Below, piece by piece: positions 31,853 through 40,728 of a DNA stretch of 40,728 nucleotides (positions within the stretch are counted from its first letter, which is position 1; each line of letters starts with the position of its first letter). This DNA comes from Nocardia carnea (GTDB taxonomy: Bacteria > Actinomycetota > Actinomycetes > Mycobacteriales > Mycobacteriaceae), in assembly GCF_029868325.1 (NCBI RefSeq), contig NZ_JARWNW010000300.1, forward strand, positions 1 to 40,728. Reading direction: 5' to 3'. Under the pieces are notes generated by a model, which saw nothing but the letters and a program-made list of their open reading frames with translations, was not told where the DNA came from and did not search any database. The position numbers and the translations under genes are program-made.

Positions 31853-33329
31853 CCCCCACCTTTGCAATTTTCGAAACCATCGCGAATGACCGGATGGCGT
31901 CCTGCATTATTCGGCCGTCGGAACTTGCGCCCGCAGCGTGAGCCTCCAGGTCTTTCTGTATGGCTCGGAGTGCGGCGCGAAACTGCGGCAGATGCTGAAC
32001 CGCGGGCACTTCCAGTGCGGGCAGCAGGGTGCCGAGAGATGAATGCGGGCCTTCGAGATGTAGCCGTGCCCGTGCCAGGTCTGCCTGGGCCAGCGTCAGG
32101 GTGACCGGCCACGACGCATCCGGGGTCGGCCCATAGCAGCCGATCACAGCCTCCGCTTGTCGCTCGGTGTTCGTCCAGTCGCCCAGCTTGGCGAATATCG
32201 TGGCGTCGTAGTAGTGCTGGCGGGCCGAGGAGAAGGTGAAGATCGGACCGAGATCGGCCAGTTCGCCTACGCCGGGCAAACGTTCCCGTTGTCTCCTAGC
32301 AGCGTGTAACGCCGTCAGCGCCGATTCACGGTCGCCGCGCTGTGCATGAGCGCGTGCTTCGAGGCCGCCCAGCCGCAGGCCGGCGAGACCATACTTGGCG
32401 CCAGCTCTGTCGACCTCCCGCAACACCTGTTCCGGTCGACCCCACCAAGAAGCAATCATCGCCCGAGTGCAGAACACCCACGACAGCAGTGAGCTGTGGC
32501 CGGCGAGCTCGGCGAATCGGCTGGCGACCCTCGTCTGAGTCATCGCCGCCTGTGGCTCAGCGAGATCGTGGGAGACCGAGGCCAGCAACACACAGGTCGC
32601 AGAAAATAGAACGTACAGATCCTGCAGATCGCTGACTCGGCCAGTTCGGTGAATCACCGCTGCGATCTGATCCCGCAGAGCCGTGAGCCGAACGAAAATG
32701 CGCGAAATATCCGGATCGACCGCATAGTCCGATGCCAGTCGATACAAGTCTTCAGCCGCATCGTGCAGCGAATCCGGGTCGGCCGGCGAACGCTCGACAG
32801 CGTTCATCAGCTCTGCAGACTCCTGCGCAGCATTGTTGACAATCCCGGCGACACCTATACCAACAGTCATCGCGGAAATGCCCATCGCCCGTAGTGCTTC
32901 TCGCCGCTTCGTGGGATCACCCCCATCGTTCAAGTGAATCTCCGACTCGGCACCGTCACGGCCTTCTGTAACGACATCGGTACGAGCGAATCTCTCTCCG
33001 CTTTGAGAGATGGCTTTCGATGTTACCGAAGAGGTAGGCGTTTGGTCCGAAGGATGAACTTCAGCTCCGAAACACCCAGTTCGCTGATGGGGTTCTCCGA
33101 CTTCCACCAGCCGCTCGAAGCGGGCCGCCTGTTCATCATCGAGCCGCCTGCGGGCGGTGTCCATACACTCGGCGTACTTTGCCCCCAAGGTGATATCTGC
33201 GCCCCTGCGTTCCCATTTGCCGACCGACTCGATCGAACAACCGATCCGGTCGGCGAACTGAACCTGCGTATCCCGCAACGCCGTACGCAGCGCGGCAACC
33301 TCAAGCCCAGTCCACTTGATAATCGTCAT
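31836..33329 (-). CDS. XRE-type regulator with TPR-like C-terminus
   Basis: A 497-residue protein. The N-terminal helix-turn-helix includes TQVQFADRIGCSIESVGKWE (about 21-40). A low-complexity linker leads to RREALRAMGISAMTVGIGVA (about 142-161), a hydrophobic segment preceded by twin arginines that recurs in actinomycete XRE proteins of this type and is unlikely to be a true Tat signal. The rest is TPR-like helical repeats (LARARLHLEG, RAHAQRGDRESAL), probably a peptide- or partner-sensing domain. ATG at 33329 was chosen over the TTG at 33356. It overlaps the flavin-reductase-like gene downstream, which it may control. Composition is lower in GC than core genes. Confidence 0.8.
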   Translation of the reverse strand: MTIIKWTGLEVAALRTALRDTQVQFADRIGCSIESVGKWERRGADITLGAKYAECMDTARRRLDDEQAARFERLVEVGEPHQRTGCFGAEVHPSDQTPTSSVTSKAISQSGERFARTDVVTEGRDGAESEIHLNDGGDPTKRREALRAMGISAMTVGIGVAGIVNNAAQESAELMNAVERSPADPDSLHDAAEDLYRLASDYAVDPDISRIFVRLTALRDQIAAVIHRTGRVSDLQDLYVLFSATCVLLASVSHDLAEPQAAMTQTRVASRFAELAGHSSLLSWVFCTRAMIASWWGRPEQVLREVDRAGAKYGLAGLRLGGLEARAHAQRGDRESALTALHAARRQRERLPGVGELADLGPIFTFSSARQHYYDATIFAKLGDWTNTERQAEAVIGCYGPTPDASWPVTLTLAQADLARARLHLEGPHSSLGTLLPALEVPAVQHLPQFRAALRAIQKDLEAHAAGASSDGRIMQDAIRSFAMVSKIAKVGDGRLA

Positions 33330-33366
33330 CTTTCGGCGTTCTCCCCTCCGCTGCAATTACCGCCAG

Positions 33367-33383
33367 CGTACGGCCTCCGTACG
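33367..33383. promoter_or_regulatory. Repeated CGTACG motif upstream of XRE gene
   Basis: CGTACG occurs twice with a five-base spacer. Because each copy is itself palindromic, the site is both a direct and an inverted repeat. It ends 38 bases upstream of the XRE start codon, suitable for autoregulation. No clear promoter hexamers accompany it. Confidence 0.35.
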
Positions 33384-33497
33384 GGTTCGGTGTGTCCTTC
33401 TACCGCAAGAACACAGCAATGCTGAAACCAATCAATACCGCAACCCGCAGAGGCGCACGCTCGACTTTCGCCCCGACCGAACCCGGAGCCGACCGTT

Positions 33498-33848
33498 ATG
33501 CCCGTTCCTTCCACCGAAACCACCGTCCGCGAGCCGGCCTGCGTGGACCCGATCCCTTCCGGTACCGCCCCGGTCGACGACCACCTGCGTCAGGAACTAC
33601 CGAAACTCCCCACCAGACGCGCGCACAACCAGTCGATGGCGGCCACCCTCCGACTCTGGCACACCCGCAACCGCGACCTCCTCGAACGCGTCGCTGCCGG
33701 CCTCCGCCACCTCGACCACCCGGCAGCCTGCAAGAGCACCGACCCCATCCGCGGGCGAGCACACGCCATCCACCTGATGGCCGACCACACCACACACAAC
33801 TGCCCCCGGTTCCGGCTCGCGGCCCAGTACATCGAGGACCACCAGTGA
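33498..33848 (+). CDS. Hypothetical protein
   Basis: A 116-residue soluble protein I cannot assign. It has a Thr/Pro-rich start, then a helical section NQSMAATLRLWHTRNRDLLE followed by His-rich segments (IRGRAHAIHLMADHTTHNCP). No membrane helix or signal is present. GGAG lies upstream of the ATG. It is first of three short same-strand genes (33498-34328) and is followed by a good hairpin, so it is probably its own transcript. Confidence 0.55.
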   Translation: MPVPSTETTVREPACVDPIPSGTAPVDDHLRQELPKLPTRRAHNQSMAATLRLWHTRNRDLLERVAAGLRHLDHPAACKSTDPIRGRAHAIHLMADHTTHNCPRFRLAAQYIEDHQ

Positions 33849-33851
33849 TCG

Positions 33852-33875
33852 CCGGGCCGAGGGCGTGCGGCCCGG
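33852..33875 (+). terminator. Hairpin after hypothetical gene
   Basis: CCGGGCCG-N8-CGGCCCGG is a perfect 8-bp stem beginning four bases after the stop codon at 33846-33848. Position and strength fit an intrinsic terminator without T tract. Confidence 0.55.
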
Positions 33876-33912
33876 TCCCGGTACGTCCGTGTCGAATCGT
33901 GGAGGGGCAAGC

Positions 33913-34239
33913 ATGGTGACGAAACCTGACGCACCGACACGGGCGGTTGCCCTCCTGCACAGCACCCACGACCCGGCCACCTATGAAGCACTGACGCGAA
34001 AACACCGGCTGACCATCGTCCACACCGTCCACACGGATACCGTCGCCGTCCTGGCCGCGCTGATCGCCGTCCAGTACGCCCTCGAGCACGCCGCGGACGC
34101 GGTCGTGATCCCCCACCTCGGCGCCCTCGAGCCGCGCACCCCGTGGTGGGTGGTCACCCAAGCCGCCGACCTGATCACCGGAACACAGGCCTATCCCTTC
34201 GGGTCGGCAATCACCACACAGCGCGGGACCGGACAGTGA
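33913..34239 (+). CDS. Hypothetical protein with duplicated 3' end
   Basis: A 108-residue protein of unknown function. A Rossmann-like alternation is suggested by TRAVALLHSTHDPATYEALT, then VHTDTVAVLAALIAVQYALE and ADAVVIPHLGAL. GGAGG precedes ATG 33913 by seven bases. The last 40 residues, from GALEPRTPWWVVTQAADLIT on, are encoded within a 206-bp segment that is repeated at 36519-36724, where the rest of the gene is missing. This copy is therefore the parental, intact one. It overlaps the next short gene as GTGA. Confidence 0.55.
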   Translation: MVTKPDAPTRAVALLHSTHDPATYEALTRKHRLTIVHTVHTDTVAVLAALIAVQYALEHAADAVVIPHLGALEPRTPWWVVTQAADLITGTQAYPFGSAITTQRGTGQ

Positions 34240-34326
34240 TCACACTCGGATTCACCATCGCGATCGGCCTGCCACTCGCCGTGCTGATCCTGTCGGTAAC
34301 GCTGCCCGAACGCCGCGACAAGCCAT
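34121..34326 (+). repeat. Direct repeat, intact copy
   Basis: This 206-bp segment matches 36519-36724 at 188 of 206 positions with no gaps; most differences are transitions. It spans the end of the 108-residue gene and nearly all of the following small membrane peptide gene. Together the two copies bracket the WXG/amidase, membrane and EspC-like genes. Confidence 0.9.
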
Positions 34327-34328
34327 AA
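34236..34328 (+). CDS. Short single-helix membrane peptide
   Basis: A 30-residue peptide starting at GTG 34236, overlapping the previous stop as GTGA. Residues 3-22 (TLGFTIAIGLPLAVLILSVT) form one hydrophobic helix and the tail LPERRDKP is charged, so it would sit in the membrane with a cytoplasmic C-terminus. The second copy at 36634 is cut by a TAG after 19 codons. Translational coupling to the preceding gene and repetition in the duplicate make it more likely to be real than chance, but it is very small. Confidence 0.4.
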   Translation: MITLGFTIAIGLPLAVLILSVTLPERRDKP

Positions 34329-34428
34329 CCATCCGCCCATCACCAGCGAAAATGTAGCTGGCCCCGGCTTGATGTGTGGCGATCACCAGACCTATGCTGG
34401 GAGGCGGCCGGGAGCAGAAGGGGGGCTT

Positions 34429-35682
34429 GTGAATTTACATCAACTCCGAATGGCAGATCCAGGCAAGTGGCAATCAGCAGCCGACGACCTACTGGCCGCG
34501 GCCAAGGATTGTGAGGAGGCCGTCGCTGCGATCCACGCAAACGGATCTCGCCGGCTCGAGGAATCCTGGACGGATTACTTGGGCGACATCGTCCGGAATC
34601 GGATCTCGGATGTCACCGGCAAACTGGAAGAAGTCGCAGTGCTGCTGCGGGGAGCTGTAACGGCGCTGGACACATTGGAAGACGCCGCTCGCATTGCTCA
34701 AGGACAGGCGAGCTCCGCGATCGCGGCCGGCGCAGTAGCAGGTCTGCGACTCGACGGCGACGTGCTGGTTGTCCCCGACGGTCATCATGATCCGGATACT
34801 GCCTTGGACGACTGCAACCGATACAACACATTGATCAAGGATGCGATCGATGCGGCGAACCGCGCCGATCAAGAAGTCGCAGAGGCACTCCGAAAACTGA
34901 GCATCGACGTCGACACCGCCTCCTTGGAGGATGCGACCGCCCAGCAATCCTCGGCGGTGACCGATGCCTTGGATGCAATCCGCGAAACACTACCCCAAGG
35001 ACAGCCACCCGATGTAGTGGAAGCATGGTGGAATTCGCTTTCCGTCGACCGGCGAGAGCAACTCATGTTGGCGGTGCCGGTCGAACTCCATGGGCTGGAA
35101 GGCATCCCCGACAGTGTCAAGAAAGAACTCGAGGGATCGAACGGCTACAACGCAGTCGCGGCGGTGGAGTTCGCCCGCGACCACGCGGACGACACCTCGA
35201 TAGATATATTCGAGAACAACTGCGCACACTTTGTTTCGACGACGCTGGCCGCCGCTGGTCTGGATCCCAAGGGCGATATGACCACTGATTCGGACGGCTG
35301 GAACCGGAGCCGAACGGCTGGGATCGACTTCGACCCTCCGGGCCCGGGCTCCCTGCAAGGCCTGAGCTACACCGACACATGGTTCAATGCGGAAAAGCAG
35401 AAGAACCTCTTTCTGGAGAACGGCGCGGAGGATGTCGGTTTGGGCGGCGTGAAACCGGGCGACGTGCTCTATTGGGAACACACGCAGGAGGTCGGCGACT
35501 ACAACGCCGGTGAAGCCCACCACACCGCGGTGGTCACCGCAGTGCTGCCCAACGGGGATGTCTTGTATTCCCAGCACACCACCAACGGCAAGGACTTGAG
35601 CTTGACCAACCGGATGGGATTCTCCAACCAGGATGGCGGCACTCAGAACGTTCGCGTCATCCGTCCGAAGGAGACCTGGTAG
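34429..35682 (+). CDS. WXG-like helical protein with amidase domain, T7SS effector candidate
   Basis: A 417-residue protein. Residues 1-190 are almost all helical, with SWTDYLG near 46-52, as in WXG100/LXG-type secretion domains. Then comes DVVEAWWNSLSVDRREQL and LHGLEGIPD, a motif widespread in actinomycete type VII-associated hydrolases. The C-terminal domain (about 235-417) is an Amidase_6/NlpC-like cysteine peptidase: Cys265 in NNCAHFVSTTL and His364/365 in EAHHTAVVTA, with KPGDVLYWEH between. It may cleave peptidoglycan or act as a toxin. The GTG at 34429 has GAAGGGGG upstream. The membrane protein gene starts directly after its stop, so the two are coupled. Confidence 0.75.
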   Translation: MNLHQLRMADPGKWQSAADDLLAAAKDCEEAVAAIHANGSRRLEESWTDYLGDIVRNRISDVTGKLEEVAVLLRGAVTALDTLEDAARIAQGQASSAIAAGAVAGLRLDGDVLVVPDGHHDPDTALDDCNRYNTLIKDAIDAANRADQEVAEALRKLSIDVDTASLEDATAQQSSAVTDALDAIRETLPQGQPPDVVEAWWNSLSVDRREQLMLAVPVELHGLEGIPDSVKKELEGSNGYNAVAAVEFARDHADDTSIDIFENNCAHFVSTTLAAAGLDPKGDMTTDSDGWNRSRTAGIDFDPPGPGSLQGLSYTDTWFNAEKQKNLFLENGAEDVGLGGVKPGDVLYWEHTQEVGDYNAGEAHHTAVVTAVLPNGDVLYSQHTTNGKDLSLTNRMGFSNQDGGTQNVRVIRPKETW

Positions 35683-36078
35683 TTGAAACGCCTCGCCCTG
35701 CCCTCTGCCGCAGTCGTTGTTGCGGGCTTCATCGCTGCTGTACTCCTGCTCGTTGCAGCAGACGGAAAACTGGACGAGCGAAAGGAAGCTCTGCTCGCTT
35801 CGCATTGCGCACGGGATATCGACGTGCCGATGGCGGCAGTAGTTTTCAACTGGTCCGCCACACTCCTTTTACTTGTCGCGGGAGCCGCGGCGATCGTGTT
35901 CGTTGTGTCGGTCCTCCGGTTCGAATCGATTGCCATCAAAGTACCGGCCATTATCATGGCGGGCCTCGCATTCGTAGTCACCGTCGGTTACGCGCTGCTT
36001 GTCGGGTCCGCGCTGGTCGATCCGGGTTCCGAGGAACCGATCTCGGCCGAATACCATCCGTGTACCGGCCGTTTCTGA
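35683..36078 (+). CDS. Three-helix membrane protein, candidate immunity protein
   Basis: A 131-residue membrane protein I do not recognise. Three hydrophobic helices are visible: about 6-26, 48-75 and 87-110. Two cysteines (in SHCARD and YHPCTG) are on the same side by topology. The start is TTG, immediately after the TAG stop of the amidase gene, implying translational coupling. Such coupling directly behind a secreted cell-wall enzyme is typical of immunity proteins, but here it is inference only. It is followed 16 bases later by the EspC-like gene. Confidence 0.6.
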   Translation: MKRLALPSAAVVVAGFIAAVLLLVAADGKLDERKEALLASHCARDIDVPMAAVVFNWSATLLLLVAGAAAIVFVVSVLRFESIAIKVPAIIMAGLAFVVTVGYALLVGSALVDPGSEEPISAEYHPCTGRF

Positions 36079-36094
36079 CAGAACAGGATTCACC

Positions 36095-36418
36095 ATGGCC
36101 GAAATCTGCATCGATCCCGAAACGGCCCGCCAGGCCGGGACAGCTATCTCCACCGATAGCAACGATTCGCGTGTCCGTCTCGAACAACAATTCGACGAGA
36201 TCGAGCCCGCCAAGCAGGCCAACGACGGCTGGCAGACCGGAGCTGCTTTGGTTGATTTCGCGCAAATGCGCAAGACCGACATACTGTCGAGCCTGGCAGA
36301 GCTCGACAGTATCGGCCAGAAAATCGTGGAGGTCATCACGAGCCGGATGTCCGTCGACGAACGGTACGCTACGAGTCTCGATCGCGTCGGCAATGCGGTG
36401 GACGCGTTGTCCCAGTAG
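36095..36418 (+). CDS. EspC-like type VII secretion-associated protein
   Basis: A 107-residue helical protein. The start AEICIDPETARQAGTAIS matches the EspC / PF10824 group (ESX-1 secretion-associated), and GWQTGAAL in the loop resembles the W-x-G turn of WXG100 proteins. Two long helices flank it. These proteins are exported as pairs with WXG partners by type VII systems. ATG at 36095 has AGGA upstream. It ends the three-gene unit that starts with the amidase effector, suggesting it is the co-secreted chaperone or partner. Confidence 0.75.
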   Translation: MAEICIDPETARQAGTAISTDSNDSRVRLEQQFDEIEPAKQANDGWQTGAALVDFAQMRKTDILSSLAELDSIGQKIVEVITSRMSVDERYATSLDRVGNAVDALSQ

Positions 36419-36790
36419 CACTCCTCATTCGACCGTACCGAGCCGGCAGATTCGCTTAATCGATTCTGGCGCACGGGAAGCAGGCCACCTTCGGCGTCGG
36501 CACCGCTGCCGAACTACGGCGCCCTCAAGCCGCGCACCCCGTGGTGGGTGGTCACCCAAGCCGCCGACCTGATCACCGGAACACAGGAATATTCCCTCGG
36601 GTCGGCACTCACCACACAGCACAGGACCGAACAATGATCGCGCTCGGATTCGCCATCGCGATCGGCCTGCCACTCGCCGTGCTGATCCTGTAGGTGATAC
36701 TGCCCGAACGCCGGGACAAGCCATGAACCATCCTCGGCCGATGCCATCGCCCCGGGCACTCTCCGGGGTTGCCGGTCGAGCGGGACAACT
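36419..36790. other. Non-coding stretch with repeat copy
   Basis: This 372-base interval has no intact gene. Its middle is the decayed repeat copy. The flanks, 36419-36518 and 36727-36790, show no clear hairpin, promoter or RNA gene. It separates the plus-strand secretion unit from the minus-strand toxin-immunity genes. Confidence 0.6.
36519..36726 (+). pseudogene. Decayed copy of the 34.1-34.3 kb genes
   Basis: This is the second copy of the 206-bp repeat. It retains the last 40 codons of the 108-residue gene without its start, ending at the same stop. The following membrane-peptide frame begins with ATG at 36634 but is stopped by TAG at 36691-36693 where the intact copy has TCG. Nothing upstream supplies a start, so both fragments are dead. 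Confidence 0.8.
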
Positions 36791-37480
36791 TCACACACTC
36801 CTCGGGCGACCGGGTTCGGGTGGTACATCGAATACGATGCCCTGTTCCTCGTCCGCCTTGATCTGCGCGTCGACTTCTTTGAGTTCGTTCCACAGCGAGA
36901 GGATCATGGAGCCCCACAAACCCATGCTCGGTGCGCCCCCGGGGTTGAAATGGATGACGGTGTTCTCAATGGGGCAGATGTAATCCAGAATGTACATTCC
37001 GGTCAGCGATATTCGAAGAAAGGGGTTGGTGTCTGCGGGTAGGAACTTTGCCGATGTGTATACCTCGAGCACTCTTTCTTCGCCCTCGTATTTCAGAGGC
37101 GCCTTATCAGGCATATCTTCGAGCGCAACTGCCAATAATTCCGCTCCGGAAAGTCCCCGCACGAAGTCGCCGGCACGGCAGTACCCCTTCATGGTTCGCC
37201 AGAATATCATTTCGAATTCGTTGGCGAATTTCATTCCCGCTGTACTCGGGGCAGGAATGAATCCGTCGTTCATCCAGTATTCTTCGCTCACATTGCCTGC
37301 GTCATCGGCTTTCCGCCCGGACATAACGTTCTCCGGAAAGATCGGTCCGTCGCGACTGACCGCGGGATCCACGTAGTAGAACCACTTCCCGGGGCTCCTG
37401 CGTGCGGTTGCCCGATCGTTCTCCGATATAGGTGGAAGTGCGGGCCTTCCGAGCCGATTGAATATGCGAATATCGGTCAT
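36791..37480 (-). CDS. Uncharacterised protein, candidate immunity
   Basis: A 229-residue soluble protein I do not recognise. It contains EYWMNDGFIPAPSTAGMKFA, then a helical section FEMIFWRTMKGYCRAGDFVR and a C-terminal helix with SLWNELKEVDAQIKADEEQG. It has no signal or membrane helix and an acidic tail. ATG at 37480 follows GGAGGGG. It is last in a minus-strand series behind a papain-fold toxin and lies beside another uncharacterised gene. The low GC content, position and acidic nature fit immunity proteins of polymorphic toxin loci, but no family is identified. Confidence 0.6.
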   Translation of the reverse strand: MTDIRIFNRLGRPALPPISENDRATARRSPGKWFYYVDPAVSRDGPIFPENVMSGRKADDAGNVSEEYWMNDGFIPAPSTAGMKFANEFEMIFWRTMKGYCRAGDFVRGLSGAELLAVALEDMPDKAPLKYEGEERVLEVYTSAKFLPADTNPFLRISLTGMYILDYICPIENTVIHFNPGGAPSMGLWGSMILSLWNELKEVDAQIKADEEQGIVFDVPPEPGRPRSV

Positions 37481-37586
37481 GAAAACCCCTCCGGGCTCAA
37501 TGGGTTGCACTGTGGTCGTTACGGGTTGACGTAGTGGAACACTCGGCGGCGCGTAAGTCCTTCCAGGTCCGAGGTATTGTGTGACT

Positions 37587-37973
37587 CTAGAAGTACTCGA
37601 GCATCTCGGACTCGAATTCCGGTGAGAGTGTGACGTCGTTGGGTGGGACGTAGTTTCTCATGCGAACATGTTCGAGAAACCCTTCCGGAATATCGAGATT
37701 GTATTTACCGAAGTAGTGGACCGAATCGACTCGCCAGATCCACTCGCCATCGGAAATGAGAGACGATGCGCTTGCGATTCTGTCGGTATTGTTCAGCACA
37801 TCTGTAACTACGTCGAGGACATCGAGGACTCCTGGAGAGGATTCCATGTACTGCGCAATGCGTTCGCGATCACCTATGGCGCCGCTGGTCAACGCGTCGA
37901 ATATCGAGGGTAGTTCCTGGTGGCGTCCGGGCTTGTACATCTCGCGGTACAGTCCGACCGGCTTCAGTGTCAC
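37587..37973 (-). CDS. Uncharacterised protein, candidate immunity
   Basis: A 128-residue acidic soluble protein I do not recognise. It begins TLKPVGLYREMYKPGRHQE and contains VLDVLDVVTDVLNNTDRIAS and SDGEWIWRVDSVHYFGKYN. The start is GTG at 37973 with AAGGAAA upstream. It begins 54 bases after the end of the orphan toxin-like tail, the place where the cognate immunity gene of a displaced toxin module is normally found. No motif gives a biochemical function. Confidence 0.6.
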   Translation of the reverse strand: MTLKPVGLYREMYKPGRHQELPSIFDALTSGAIGDRERIAQYMESSPGVLDVLDVVTDVLNNTDRIASASSLISDGEWIWRVDSVHYFGKYNLDIPEGFLEHVRMRNYVPPNDVTLSPEFESEMLEYF

Positions 37974-38027
37974 TATCGATTTCCTTGTTTCGTCTCCGGC
38001 AATGGCTTGGCAATGTGGCGGACTGGT

Positions 38028-40728
<2,701 letters not shown>

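Noticed and set aside
33330..33356. TTG start of the XRE regulator at 33356
   Set aside because: The ATG at 33329 leads directly into the HTH domain; the nine extra residues add nothing and overlap the likely leader.
34121..36726. Insertion sequence or composite transposon bounded by the 206-bp repeats
   Set aside because: No transposase, no terminal inverted repeats and no short target duplications; the repeats are parts of ordinary genes.

Overview
The window looks like one contig from a high-GC mycolic-acid actinomycete, most likely Nocardia or a close relative. Support: about 70% GC in ordinary genes, GTG/TTG starts, an antigen-85-like secreted esterase, a probable F420-dependent luciferase-like oxidoreductase, and EspC/WXG-type proteins linked to type VII secretion. 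The genus is inferred from gene content only. Both ends run into G-rich low-complexity sequence that is probably assembly noise.

Region 1 (about 0.15-15.5 kb) is ordinary chromosome made of regulator-enzyme pairs: an FAD monooxygenase behind two tandem inverted repeats; an NmrA-type oxidoreductase divergent from a TetR regulator; a lipoprotein serine hydrolase; an M28 membrane peptidase; an SGNH hydrolase divergent from a TetR regulator; an LLM oxidoreductase; an MFS exporter divergent from a LysR regulator; a secreted mycolyltransferase-like esterase; and a WYL regulator divergent from a VOC-YdeI gene pair. Several shared promoter regions carry clear dyads.

Region 2 (15.6-28.1 kb) is a minus-strand defence island that reads as one six-gene operon. 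In transcription order: an HTH-methyltransferase-specificity-domain fusion, hsdM, hsdS, hsdR, a soluble Ser/Thr kinase with a helical-repeat tail, and a one-chain GmrSD-type (DUF262-DUF1524) protein ending in a RAMA-like domain. The first four genes overlap or nearly touch. The kinase follows a 50-base gap holding a hairpin, and the GmrSD gene follows 26 bases later and is much more AT-rich. A consensus-like promoter lies at 28127-28155. A complete type I restriction-modification system combined with a second methyltransferase, a kinase and a type IV-like enzyme is the best candidate here for an undescribed system.

Region 3 (28.3-34.3 kb) holds small accessory genes: a CPHC-motif protein, a small secreted protein, a DUF4352-like membrane-anchored protein, a DEDDh exonuclease, an uncertain basic protein, an XRE-TPR regulator overlapping a flavin-reductase-like gene, and a few short hypotheticals.

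Region 4 (34.1-40.6 kb) is a secreted-toxin and immunity neighbourhood. A WXG-like/amidase effector, a three-helix membrane protein and an EspC-like protein lie between two 206-bp direct repeats (188/206 identical); the second repeat is a decayed gene fragment. Convergent to this, a papain-fold toxin cut off by the contig end is followed by a nested YrhB-like immunity gene, an orphan toxin-like tail and two uncharacterised genes that are candidate immunity proteins.
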